In this document: positions 24,577 to 33,139 of the stretch, one piece after another | Layout: every line of letters starts with the position of its first letter | Position numbering within the stretch: position 1 is the stretch's first letter | DNA from: Sinorhizobium sp. A49 | GTDB lineage: Bacteria > Pseudomonadota > Alphaproteobacteria > Rhizobiales > Rhizobiaceae | Length of the DNA stretch: 64,000 nucleotides | Assembly: GCF_002002725.1 (NCBI RefSeq) | Contig: NZ_MUNW01000067.1 | Coordinates: 1 to 64,000 of the forward strand | Direction: 5' to 3' | Made by a program: the position numbers and the translations under genes | Notes under the pieces: generated by a model | Told to the model about the DNA's origin: nothing | Databases searched by the model: none | What the model saw: only the letters and a program-made list of their open reading frames with translations

Positions 24577-25950
24577 CTATCCCACACTTTCAAGGAGCGT
24601 CGCTGCACGGGCGGATGCCTCGTCACTGATACGGGCGCGCACGCCGTGAAAATTCGGGCCGCGCGTGGCATCGAGGCCCATGCGTGAAGTCGTACCAATG
24701 CCGCTGGCCGATGGATCCAGCGCATTGCCCGGAAGGCCCTCGATGATGACGACATCCTTGTGGGGTTGGAAATGGGTGGCGAGCGCCCAAAGCACTTCGC
24801 TGTCGCGGGTGATGTCCACATCCGCATCCACGACGACGACAGTCTTCAGATACTGGTCCCAACCGAGGAGGCCGAGCATCACCTGTCGTGCCTCGCCCTC
24901 GCGCATCTGGTTCATCGCTATATAGGCGTGAAAATGGGTGCCCGAGGAGGGGTAGTGCACAGCGGCAATCGAAGGAAAGCGAGCCTTCAGCTTTTCCACC
25001 ACCTCCGCCTCGCGCGGCACACGGCCAAGGTTGAGGTGTTCGGCGGAATTCCCGCCGGCAACGCTTACGAGGATGGCATCACGCCGGCGCATAATGGTTT
25101 CGACGGTGAAAAGATTGTTCGTCGAGCGGTCGGAGGAATAGCCGGTGAACTCGCCGAACGGCCCCTCCTCCACGTGGGCCTCCGGATCCAGCACACCCTC
25201 CAGCACGATTTCGGCATGGGCTGGAACCCGGATGCCATATTTTGGCGTACGGACCACCTGAAGGGGTTCGCCCATCAGCCCGCCCGCCACGTCCCGCTCG
25301 TCCTCACCAAAGGCAAGGCGGGCGGACGCGGCGATCATGAAGAGCGGATGGCCGCCAATCACCATGGCAACCGGCATGGGTTCGCCCCTCTCTTTCGCCA
25401 TGTTCATCAAGCGCCAGAGATGCCCGCGTGAATGCAGCGACGTCGCAAGCGCATTCTTCGAATGGATCATCGCGCGGTGGTAGCTGAGATTGCCGGCGCC
25501 GGTTTCCGGATGCTCGCCGATGATGACGCCGCTGGTAATGTATTTCGCACGATCCGTCTCGAAGTGCTTGAGCATCGGCAGCGTATTGAGGTCGACGGCA
25601 TCGCCAGAGATGATCTCCTGCGTGATCGGTCCCTCTTCCAGGACCTCAGGCGTGAACGGCCGATTGGCGCGCGCCTGGTAGGCTTCGTGTAGCCTGTCGG
25701 CGGTCGAGCCAAGAAGCCGCCCGATGCGGTCGCGCGAGGCAAAAATGTTGCAAAGGACCTCGCTGCCGATGCCGCTTACGTTTTTGAGGTGCAGCATGGG
25801 GTGCTGGCCCCTGTCGGCCAGGTTCCAGATCAGCGCCGTCGCATCCTGGTCGTCTAGGACCGGCTGGTCGATGGTGATCACGTCCTCGGGGTGTTCTGCC
25901 CGGTAGTCGGCCAGGAAGCGACGAACGTCTTGCTTGTGGTACTCGGTCAT
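24577..25950 (-). CDS. UbiD-family prenylated-FMN-dependent decarboxylase
   Basis: A 457-residue (de)carboxylase acting on aromatic, heteroaromatic or alpha,beta-unsaturated carboxylates. The conserved EGPFGEFTGYSSDR block carries catalytic acidic residues. MIGGHP-like VIGGHPLFMIAAS, HYPSSGTHFHAYIAM and the metal/cofactor region are present. The length is typical of single-subunit UbiD enzymes. Start at 25950 after GAGG. Neighbours (UbiX, two amidohydrolases, XdhC) suggest a ring-carboxylate removal step in the island pathway; the specific substrate is unknown. Confidence 0.92.
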   Translation of the reverse strand: MTEYHKQDVRRFLADYRAEHPEDVITIDQPVLDDQDATALIWNLADRGQHPMLHLKNVSGIGSEVLCNIFASRDRIGRLLGSTADRLHEAYQARANRPFTPEVLEEGPITQEIISGDAVDLNTLPMLKHFETDRAKYITSGVIIGEHPETGAGNLSYHRAMIHSKNALATSLHSRGHLWRLMNMAKERGEPMPVAMVIGGHPLFMIAASARLAFGEDERDVAGGLMGEPLQVVRTPKYGIRVPAHAEIVLEGVLDPEAHVEEGPFGEFTGYSSDRSTNNLFTVETIMRRRDAILVSVAGGNSAEHLNLGRVPREAEVVEKLKARFPSIAAVHYPSSGTHFHAYIAMNQMREGEARQVMLGLLGWDQYLKTVVVVDADVDITRDSEVLWALATHFQPHKDVVIIEGLPGNALDPSASGIGTTSRMGLDATRGPNFHGVRARISDEASARAATLLESVG

Positions 25951-26010
25951 ATCTCGGCCTCGGCGCGGCGGTTGGATGACGGCGCCCCCGGAAGGGCGCC
26001 GACGACTTGT

Positions 26011-26955
26011 TCAGGCAAATTCCTTGTGCTTCCCCGTGGCGCGGTCGACGCCGGCGTAGGAATCCTTCAGGCGCGCCTGAGCGTCCCTCAGGTCACGGGG
26101 CGGCGGCGACGGATCGATGCCGACGAGCTTGGCGATGTTGTTGCCGAGGTAACCTTCCAGATCGTCCTCGGACAGGTTGATGCCGTGCGGCGGATCCTTG
26201 CAGAGCACCTCCAGTTCGCGCAGCCACATGCCCGGATCGTTCGGCGGGCTGTCCGTGCCGAAAACGATCTTGTCCTTCGGCAGCTGCTGGGCGAATTCCA
26301 CGATGCGCGACTGGAAGCACCAGCCGGATTCGCAGTAGACGTTCGGGGTGTCCATCGCCATCCAGAAGGATTCGAACGAGTAGTTACCGCCCGTCTGGAT
26401 GCCGAAGTGACCGATGATGAAGTTGACCATCGGAAACTCGCGAATGATCGGGTAGAACATCGTCGGGATGGTGTACGGCCCGTCTCCCGTGTGGATGAGA
26501 ACCACCACGCCGAGTTCGGCACATTTCTTCATTGCCGGACGCAACCAGTCGAGCGCCCGGTCGGGACGGTAGCCATGCATGTTGGCGTGCAGCTTCAGCA
26601 TCTTGAAGCCGTATTCCTTGACGTGGAATTCCAGCTCGGCCGCGCCGTTTTCGGGTCCCCAGCGCGGGTTGTAGTTGAAGTTGCCGATGAAGCGGTCCGG
26701 GTATTTCTGGCAAAGCTCCGCGCAATAGGCCATGTAGTCGCGAATGCCTTCGCGGCCCTTGCGGTTGCCGTCGCGGTAACCGGTATTGCCCGGCGGCGGC
26801 TGGATGAAACCCATGTCGATCCGGCGCGGCTTGCCGTTGATCATGTAGGGACCGTCCATCAGCTTGAGCATGCGCTCGCCCGTGAAGGGTTCGCCCGTGT
26901 GGCGCCACGCCTCGTCGACGAGGTTGGTCGGGTGAAGGTGGGTATCGATGATCAT
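26011..26955 (-). CDS. Amidohydrolase-2 (ACMSD-like) family protein A, metal site intact
   Basis: A 314-residue TIM-barrel protein of the family that includes ACMSD, gamma-resorcylate decarboxylase and lactone hydrolases. Ligands are visible: His6 and His8 in DTHLH, His155 in LIHTGDG, His183 in GHFG and Asp235 in FGTDSPP, so one Zn or Mn ion should bind. It is a paralogue of the next gene, with long near-identical stretches. Starts at 26955 after GGAG. Likely a hydrolytic or decarboxylating step on the pathway compound. Confidence 0.9.
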   Translation of the reverse strand: MIIDTHLHPTNLVDEAWRHTGEPFTGERMLKLMDGPYMINGKPRRIDMGFIQPPPGNTGYRDGNRKGREGIRDYMAYCAELCQKYPDRFIGNFNYNPRWGPENGAAELEFHVKEYGFKMLKLHANMHGYRPDRALDWLRPAMKKCAELGVVVLIHTGDGPYTIPTMFYPIIREFPMVNFIIGHFGIQTGGNYSFESFWMAMDTPNVYCESGWCFQSRIVEFAQQLPKDKIVFGTDSPPNDPGMWLRELEVLCKDPPHGINLSEDDLEGYLGNNIAKLVGIDPSPPPRDLRDAQARLKDSYAGVDRATGKHKEFA

Positions 26956-26973
26956 TATTCACTCCGTTCAAAT

Positions 26974-27897
26974 TTACGCGGCAAGTGCTACGCCGTGCTG
27001 GCGCAGATACGCCTCGGCTTCCTCGACGGTCGCCGGTGGCTTCGTCGCTTCCAGGCCGATCATCCGGGCGACGTTGTTGCCGAGATAATCTTCAAGCGTA
27101 TCCTCATCGAGGTTGAGGCCCTGCGGCGGCTCGTGGCAAAGAACTTCCAGAAGGTTGATCCACATGCCCGGCTCGTTGGGCGGTGTGTCGGAGCCGAAGA
27201 GGATCTTGTGCTTGGGGAGCACCTTGGCGAATTCGACGATGCGCGATTGAAGGCACCAGCCGGATTCCACGTAGACACTCGGCGTGTCGAGCGCCATCTG
27301 CATAGGCTCGAACACGTAGACGCCGCCGGTCTGAACCCCGAAATGCGCCAGGATGAAGTTGACTTCCGGAAACTCGCGAATGATCGGATAGAACTCCGTC
27401 GGGATCGAGTACGGACCGTCACCGGTATGCACCTTCACCATCAGGCCGAGATCCGCGCACTTCTTCAGTGCCGGGCGCAGCCAGTCGAGCGCGCGGTCCG
27501 GGCGATAGGCGTGCATGTTCGCCTGCAGCTGCACCATCTTGAAATCAAACTCCTTGGCGTAGCGTTCGATTTCTTCGGCGCCATTCGTTGTGCCGTAGCG
27601 CGGGTTGTAGACGAAGCAGCCAAGGAACCGGTCGGGATGCTCGGTCACCATCTTTTCCGTGTAAGCCATGTACTGGCGGATGGCGGCCTTGCCTTCTAGA
27701 TCCATCACCTCGTGGGTGTAGATGGTGTTGCCCTGCGGCGGCTGGATAAAGGCCTTGTCGATCCGGCGCGGCTTGCCGTTCACATAGTACGGGCCATCCA
27801 TCATCTTGAGCAGTTTGTCGCCGGTGAACGGCGGTCCGTCGTGTCGCCAAGCCAGGTCCACCAGATCGGTGGGATAGCAGCTCAGGTCAATAATCAT
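26974..27897 (-). CDS. Amidohydrolase-2 family protein B, HxH metal motif lost
   Basis: A 307-residue paralogue of protein A, first gene of its unit (ATG at 27897 after AGGAG). The N-terminal HxH is replaced: MIIDLSCYPT has Ser6 and Tyr8 where A has His6 and His8. His157 (KVHTGDG), His185 (AHFG) and Asp237 (FGSDTPP) remain. The rest of the barrel is well conserved, so the protein is under selection rather than decaying. It may be a non-catalytic partner of A or an enzyme with a changed metal site. Confidence 0.88.
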   Translation of the reverse strand: MIIDLSCYPTDLVDLAWRHDGPPFTGDKLLKMMDGPYYVNGKPRRIDKAFIQPPQGNTIYTHEVMDLEGKAAIRQYMAYTEKMVTEHPDRFLGCFVYNPRYGTTNGAEEIERYAKEFDFKMVQLQANMHAYRPDRALDWLRPALKKCADLGLMVKVHTGDGPYSIPTEFYPIIREFPEVNFILAHFGVQTGGVYVFEPMQMALDTPSVYVESGWCLQSRIVEFAKVLPKHKILFGSDTPPNEPGMWINLLEVLCHEPPQGLNLDEDTLEDYLGNNVARMIGLEATKPPATVEEAEAYLRQHGVALAA

Positions 27898-28294
27898 AGG
27901 TTTCTCCTGTCGTAGAGGGTCCGGTCGATGCGGGGCCGCGCGATGAACGCCATGCCGGCTGAAGCCGGACGTGGATCCGCGATTTCAGGAAATGCCGAAG
28001 ACGGAGAGAACGGGCCGGCGCATAAGCTCCCAGGGCGGGGCGACCGGGCATTCCTCTTTTTGTCAGCATCGACATCGCAGCCTCATCTTCCAACAGACGG
28101 TGAGCAATTGTCGGTGCTTCTACTCGCCTTCAAAAGAACCACCCCGCGTGATTTCTGTCAACACAAAAATCAATCTAAGTCATTATTTTTAAATAGTTTT
28201 TTAGAACAAGCAGCAGCGACCGCCCGCGCTGGAGGTGCGCGGGCGGCTCAGACAGAAAGGCTTGCGCAGGCGCCCTCCGGCGGGAGACTCGCTG
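27898..28294. other. Promoter-size intergenic region between two minus-strand units
   Basis: No supportable gene. The AT-rich segment about 28140-28205 stands out against the GC-rich surroundings and should contain the promoter of the amidohydrolase/UbiD/UbiX/xdhC unit. A GC-rich hairpin at 28220-28246 follows the GTPase gene. Confidence 0.5.
28220..28246 (-). terminator. Possible terminator hairpin after the CobW-type GTPase gene
   Basis: A 9-bp perfect stem CCGCCCGCG / CGCGGGCGG with a 9-nt loop, 49 bp after the GTPase stop on the minus strand. The U-rich tract is offset (TTGTTCT) rather than immediate, so termination efficiency is uncertain. Confidence 0.45.
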
Positions 28295-29434
28295 CTAGGG
28301 CACCAGGCATGCACGCAAGTTTCTGTCGATGCTGACACGATCGAGATTGCGGCCGATAAACACGAACTTCGACTTCCGCTTGTCTTCACCCCAGGCGTGG
28401 TCCGGGCGGAAATCGACAAGCTTGTGCACGGCCTGGAGCACAAAGAAGCGGTCGTCGCCGGCAACCGACACGATGCCCTTGGTGCGAAAAATGTCGCCAC
28501 CGTGCTCGCTGAGATAGGTCTTGAGGAAACCTACGAGCTTCTCGCCATCGAAGGCTTCGGGAAAAACGAAGGAGTGGGAATTCACCGTCGCGTCATGCTG
28601 GTGTGGCCGCAGGGCGGATACATACGGACGTCCATGGTCATGGCAATGATGATGGTGCCCATGGGCGTGATCGGCATGGTCGCAACATGGCTCGGAGCAA
28701 TCATGATGATGGTGGTGGTCAACGCCGTTATCGTCGTCCATGTCGATGTCGAGGATTTCCGCCCGCTCGCGCACATAGGACGGCCGGAAACCTTTGACGC
28801 CGAGGATGTTGGAGAGATCCACCTTGCCGTAGCTGGACCGAAGGATGGGCGCTGTCTGGTTGAGCCTGCGCAGCGAGGTTTCCAGCGAGCCGAGGGCTTC
28901 CTCCTCGGCAAGGTCTATCTTGTTGACGAGGATGCGGTCCGCCGCGACGATCTGGTTGACCGCCTGATTGTCGCTGCCGTCGAGAACCGGATCGTACAGG
29001 TGCTGGTCGATATGCATAGCGTCTACCAGCGTCACGACGGCGTCGAGCTCCACCTCGTCGGCCACGCTGCGGTCTACGAAGAAGGCGGTGGCGACCGGCG
29101 TGGGGTCGGCAAGACCCGACGTCTCGACGATGATGTGGTCGAACTTGTCCTTGTGGCTCAGGAGCTTCTTCATCACGTCGATCAGGTCGTTGCGCACGTC
29201 GACGAAGCAGCAGATGCAGCCGTTCTGCATCTGGAAAATTTCCTCGTCGGAAGCGAGTACCAGATCGCTGTCGACGTCGACCTCACCGTACTCGTTCTCG
29301 ATCACCGCGATGCGATGGCCATGGCGCTCGGTAAGAATGTAGTTGAGCAGCGTTGTCTTTCCCGACCCCAGGAACCCGGTAAGGATCGTGATCGGGAGTT
29401 TCTGCTGGCTCGCAGGCTCGATATGCATGTTCAT
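28295..29434 (-). CDS. CobW/COG0523 (G3E) GTPase metallochaperone with His-rich loop
   Basis: A 379-residue GTPase. Walker A GFLGSGKTT (20-28), the metal motif CICC (73-76), ETSGLADP, NKID (171-174) and a C-terminal CobW domain are visible. Between the two domains, residues 239-269 contain 14 His and 4 Cys, a strong metal-binding loop. Family members move Zn or other metals to client enzymes. The start overlaps the molybdenum subunit stop by ATGA. Clients could be the metal-dependent amidohydrolases of the island; this is inference. Confidence 0.9.
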   Translation of the reverse strand: MNMHIEPASQQKLPITILTGFLGSGKTTLLNYILTERHGHRIAVIENEYGEVDVDSDLVLASDEEIFQMQNGCICCFVDVRNDLIDVMKKLLSHKDKFDHIIVETSGLADPTPVATAFFVDRSVADEVELDAVVTLVDAMHIDQHLYDPVLDGSDNQAVNQIVAADRILVNKIDLAEEEALGSLETSLRRLNQTAPILRSSYGKVDLSNILGVKGFRPSYVRERAEILDIDMDDDNGVDHHHHHDCSEPCCDHADHAHGHHHHCHDHGRPYVSALRPHQHDATVNSHSFVFPEAFDGEKLVGFLKTYLSEHGGDIFRTKGIVSVAGDDRFFVLQAVHKLVDFRPDHAWGEDKRKSKFVFIGRNLDRVSIDRNLRACLVP

Positions 29435-31737
29435 GCGCCCTTCTCCCTCAAGGCTTTGAGAACGTCTTCCGGAATAATCGGATAGTGGTGGAAGCGAATG
29501 CCGATCGCGTCGTAAATGGCGTTGGCGATGGATGGCCCGATTGCGATGATCGGGTCCTCGCCCACGCCCTTGGCGCCCCATGGGCCGCCCGGATCGGGCG
29601 CCGCCTCGAGAATGATCGTCTCAATATCAGGCATGTCCATGGAGAGCGGCATCTTGTAGTCGACCAGGCCGGCATTGAGTGAGCGGCCGGTCTTCTTGTC
29701 GATCAGGTAGTCCTCGGTCAGCGTATGGCCAATGCCCTGCTGGATGCCGCCTTCGATCTGGCCTTGCGCGGCGATAGGATGGATCACCCGGCCGACATCG
29801 TGCACCGGCACGACACGCTTGACCTCAACGATCCCGGTTTCCGTATCGACTTCGACCTCGGTGAAGTGCGCAGCGAACGAATAGGACTTCGTCGGTTCGT
29901 AGGTGCCGTTTGCGACGATGTTGGCGGCAGGAATTCCACGCGATGGGCCCATGGCTTCCGAAACCGTCATGGCGCGGTCGGGCTCGGCGGCGACGAAGAC
30001 CTTGCCGTCGCAAAGGTCGATCTCATCCGACGACACCTGCAGTTTCATCGCTGCCCGTTCGAGCACGGCGGCGCGGACCTTGCCGGCGGCCATCTTGGCG
30101 GCGGTACCGACCAGATAGGTCGTGTGACTGGCGAAGGCGCCGATGTCCCATGGAACCACATCCGTATCGCCATGGATCACGCCCACGTCCTCGAAGCGCA
30201 CGCCAAGTTCTTCCGCAACGATCTGCGCAAGAGCAGTGTGCGCGCCAGTGCCGAGGCCGGCCGCACCGGTCAACAGCGTCACCGTGCCGTCCTCGTTGAT
30301 CTTCACGGTGGCGTTGCCCTGCTCCTTGATGCCGGGGTAAGCGGACGAGCCGTGCATTTCGCAGCCGATGCCCCATCCTTTGCGGATCTGCGGGCGCTTC
30401 GGGTCGGGCGTGCGGTCGCGGCTCCTGAGCCTCTTCCAGTTCAGGACGTCGATGCCGTGCTTGAGGCAGATTTCAAGCCCGTGGCCGATGATCGGATGGC
30501 CGGACGGCGCGATGTCGCCCGCCCGCACGACGTTCTTTAGCTTCAACTCCGCCGGATCCATGCCGAGCCGTTCGGCCGCTTCATCCATCTGGATGTCGAG
30601 CGCATAGTAGCTCTGCACCACCCCGTAGCCGCGGAAAGCGCCGTTGACCGGCGTGTTGGTGTAGACGCAGCGCCCTTCCAGCCGCACGTTCTCGCAGCGA
30701 TAGAGCGAGGTGGCGGCAGTGGTGCCGACGATCGTCACGCCCGGACCGTGCGAACCATAGGCACCGGAATCATAAACCAGCTTCATGTCGCGGGCGATCA
30801 GCGTGCCGTCGTTCTTGAAGCCCTGCTTCAGCCAGATCCGACAAGGATGGCGCGAGCGACCGGCCACGAAGGTCTCGTGGCGGGTGAACTCCATTTTCAC
30901 GGGCCGACGGGTTTCCTTCGCCAGCAGCGCACAGAGAAACTCGTGCTGGAAAACGTCCTGCTTGGCTCCGAAACCACCGCCCATATGATCGACGAGCACG
31001 CGCACCTTGGTGAGTGGCAGGCCGAGCACTTCAGCGAGGATGCCGCGGACCATGAAGGAAGTCTGGGTCGAGGTCCAGAAGGTCAGCTTGTTGGAGCCGT
31101 CCCAGTCGGCGATGCAGACGTTCGGCTCCATGTAGGCCGGATGTGGCCGCCCGCCGGCAAACGTGCCCTCGAGAATGAAATCCGCCTCGGAAAAACCCTT
31201 GTCGATGTCGCCGCGGTTGACGCGCACCGGATCGAGCACCAGGTTGCCGCCGGGGCCAACGTCGTGGATCAGCGGTGCGCCTGGCTGCACGGCGTCCTCC
31301 GGCTCGAAGACGGCCGGAAGCGCTTCATATTCCACCTCGATCAGGTCGAGCGCCTCGTCGGCGATCTCCTCGCTGATGGCCGCGACGGCGGCGACGCCCT
31401 CGCCCCAGAACCGCACTTTGTCGTCGAGGATGTACTGGTCCTTGGTGCAGGAGGCCGAGCGCGGATGCGGCGAGCCATAGTGCAGGACGCGCGGCACATT
31501 CTGATGGGTCAGCACTGCCTTGACCCCCGGATAGGCGAGCGCCTTGCTGACGTCGATCGCCTTGATGCGGGCATGGGCGATCGACGCGCGCTTGATCTTG
31601 CCATACAGCATGCCTGGGCGCTTGATATCGCCGGTATACTGCGCCTCGCCCGTCACCTTCTCGAGCACATCGTCGCGTTTGACGCTCTTGCCGACGATCC
31701 TGAACTCGCGCTGTTCGATAGGGGTGGTCATGTTCAT
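29431..31737 (-). CDS. Molybdenum-hydroxylase large (molybdopterin-binding) subunit, xanthine dehydrogenase family
   Basis: A 768-residue catalytic subunit that would hydroxylate a heteroaromatic or aldehyde carbon using water. It has the N-terminal a/b-hammerhead domain (VTGEAQYTGDIKRPGML), MGGGFGAKQ, the NGAFRGYG cofactor motif and the catalytic Glu727 in WGAKGVGE. Substrate-pocket residues differ from classical XDH, so xanthine is not assured. Start at 31737 overlaps the iron-sulfur subunit stop; MTTPIEQ two codons later is an alternative. Confidence 0.93.
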   Translation of the reverse strand: MNMTTPIEQREFRIVGKSVKRDDVLEKVTGEAQYTGDIKRPGMLYGKIKRASIAHARIKAIDVSKALAYPGVKAVLTHQNVPRVLHYGSPHPRSASCTKDQYILDDKVRFWGEGVAAVAAISEEIADEALDLIEVEYEALPAVFEPEDAVQPGAPLIHDVGPGGNLVLDPVRVNRGDIDKGFSEADFILEGTFAGGRPHPAYMEPNVCIADWDGSNKLTFWTSTQTSFMVRGILAEVLGLPLTKVRVLVDHMGGGFGAKQDVFQHEFLCALLAKETRRPVKMEFTRHETFVAGRSRHPCRIWLKQGFKNDGTLIARDMKLVYDSGAYGSHGPGVTIVGTTAATSLYRCENVRLEGRCVYTNTPVNGAFRGYGVVQSYYALDIQMDEAAERLGMDPAELKLKNVVRAGDIAPSGHPIIGHGLEICLKHGIDVLNWKRLRSRDRTPDPKRPQIRKGWGIGCEMHGSSAYPGIKEQGNATVKINEDGTVTLLTGAAGLGTGAHTALAQIVAEELGVRFEDVGVIHGDTDVVPWDIGAFASHTTYLVGTAAKMAAGKVRAAVLERAAMKLQVSSDEIDLCDGKVFVAAEPDRAMTVSEAMGPSRGIPAANIVANGTYEPTKSYSFAAHFTEVEVDTETGIVEVKRVVPVHDVGRVIHPIAAQGQIEGGIQQGIGHTLTEDYLIDKKTGRSLNAGLVDYKMPLSMDMPDIETIILEAAPDPGGPWGAKGVGEDPIIAIGPSIANAIYDAIGIRFHHYPIIPEDVLKALREKGA

Positions 31738-32216
31738 GGTCTTGCAGCCTCCATCTCGCGCGCGGCGGATTTGATCGCGTCGAATATCTTGGTGTAGCCA
31801 GTGCAGCGGCAGATATTGCCGGAGAGCCCGAAGCGGATTTCCTCATCGGTCGGGCGCGGATTGTCGTCGAGCAACTTCTTCGCCATCATCAGAATGCCGG
31901 GTGTGCAGAAGCCGCATTGCGAGGCGCCGTGCCGCATGAAGGCATCCTGCAGGGGATGCAGCCTGTCGACATCGGGCTGCAGTCCTTCGATGGTCTCGAC
32001 CGCGCGGCCCTCGGCCTCCACGGCAAGCATCAGACAGGCGTTGACCGGCTCGCCATCGACGAGCACCGTGCAGGCGCCGCAATCGCCGACGTCACATCCC
32101 TTCTTGGTGCCGGTGAGACCGACATCGTCGCGCAACGCATCAAGCAGAGAGCGGCAGCCATCGACGGCCATCTCGCGCGCCTCACCATTCACAGTGAAAT
32201 CGACCATCCGTTTCAT
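31734..32216 (-). CDS. Molybdenum-hydroxylase [2Fe-2S] small subunit
   Basis: A 160-residue electron-transfer subunit. Plant-ferredoxin-type cluster ligands are Cys41, Cys46, Cys49 and Cys61 (KGCDVGDCGACT), and the second cluster uses Cys101, Cys104, Cys136 and Cys138 (QCGFCTPG, NICRCTG). Length and motif order match CoxS/XdhC-type small subunits. It overlaps both neighbours by ATGA, giving tight stoichiometric coupling. Confidence 0.95.
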   Translation of the reverse strand: MKRMVDFTVNGEAREMAVDGCRSLLDALRDDVGLTGTKKGCDVGDCGACTVLVDGEPVNACLMLAVEAEGRAVETIEGLQPDVDRLHPLQDAFMRHGASQCGFCTPGILMMAKKLLDDNPRPTDEEIRFGLSGNICRCTGYTKIFDAIKSAAREMEAARP

Positions 32217-33076
32217 GCGAAAGTCTCCAATGCCTGCTTAATGGCGCGGCCAGTCAGGACGCCGACCATGTCGCGGCGGTAGTCTGCGCTGGCGCGGACG
32301 TTGCTGATCGGTGTGCATTCTTCCATCGCCTTGTCGGCGGCATTCCTCACCGCCGCGGCATCCAGCCTGGTGCCGCGCAGCATGGCCTCGGCCTGCGGCG
32401 CGCGCAGCACGGTCGCGCCGACCGCACCAAGCGCGATGCGGATATCGCTGCAGACGCCTTCCTCCATCGCCAGGCTGACGGCGACGCCAACGGTGGAAAG
32501 TTCCATCGCCTTGCGGCGACCGTGCTTGAGATAGGCCTTGCCGATATTGTCCGCCGCTGGCGGCACAGTGATGCCGGTAACGATCTCGCCCTTGGCGAGA
32601 ACGGTCTTGCCGGCGCCGGTGAAGAATTCGGCGATCGGCACGACCCGCATGTCGGTGCGGCTGTAGATGTGCACGAAGGCGCCGTCCGCGACCAATGGCG
32701 GAATGGTATCGGCCGACGGCGAGGCGCGACAGATATTGCCGACGACGGTTGCGCGGTTGCGCACCTGGATGGAGCCGAGCGAGGCGAGTGCGGAACGCAG
32801 GTTCGGATATCGCTGGCGCACCAGCGACAGGTTCTCCAACCGGCCGACGGTGACCAGTGCGCCAAAAGTCAGGCCGCGCGTCTCGTCGTAGGTGATGTCG
32901 GACAAGCCAGGAATCTGCTTGATGTCGACGACGTTGCGCACGCGGCGCAGCCGTTCGCGGATCTCGACCAGCAGGTCCGTGCCTCCATTGAACACAAATG
33001 TGTCGTCGCCGAGTTCGGTGAGAAGACGGGAGGCTTGCTCCAGCGTTTCCGCCCGATGATAGTCGAAGCGTCTCAT
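32213..33076 (-). CDS. Molybdenum-hydroxylase FAD-binding medium subunit
   Basis: A 287-residue CoxM-type subunit passing electrons to the final acceptor. The FAD-binding segments FVFNGGTDLLVEI and VGNICRASPSADTIPPL are present, and the C-terminal CO-dehydrogenase flavoprotein domain ends at VLTGRAI. The ATG at 33076 follows GAGGAATTCC. It is 63 bp downstream of the permease gene, with a GC-rich hairpin between them. Confidence 0.93.
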   Translation of the reverse strand: MRRFDYHRAETLEQASRLLTELGDDTFVFNGGTDLLVEIRERLRRVRNVVDIKQIPGLSDITYDETRGLTFGALVTVGRLENLSLVRQRYPNLRSALASLGSIQVRNRATVVGNICRASPSADTIPPLVADGAFVHIYSRTDMRVVPIAEFFTGAGKTVLAKGEIVTGITVPPAADNIGKAYLKHGRRKAMELSTVGVAVSLAMEEGVCSDIRIALGAVGATVLRAPQAEAMLRGTRLDAAAVRNAADKAMEECTPISNVRASADYRRDMVGVLTGRAIKQALETFA

Positions 33077-33100
33077 GGAATTCCTCTTGGGGTTCGGAGC

Positions 33101-33123
33101 TCCGGCGGCGCGCGGCCGCCGGA
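33101..33123 (-). repeat. Intercistronic GC-rich hairpin between permease and molybdenum-hydroxylase genes
   Basis: TCCGGCGGC / GCCGCCGGA, 9 bp, 5-nt loop, no U-tract. It could be an RNA processing or stability element setting the ratio of transporter to enzyme, or a Rho-dependent pause. It does not look like an intrinsic terminator. Confidence 0.55.
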
Positions 33124-33139
33124 CTAAGGGTGTTGCTCT

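Noticed and set aside
25891-27699. 602-codon plus-strand frame opposite the amidohydrolase pair
   Set aside because: It mirrors the repeated sequence of two real paralogous genes. It has an internal repeat only because they are paralogues, and shows no motif or ribosome site.
28235-31797. Long plus-strand frames opposite the GTPase and molybdenum subunit genes
   Set aside because: Motif-free antisense of genes with complete catalytic motifs and ATGA overlaps.
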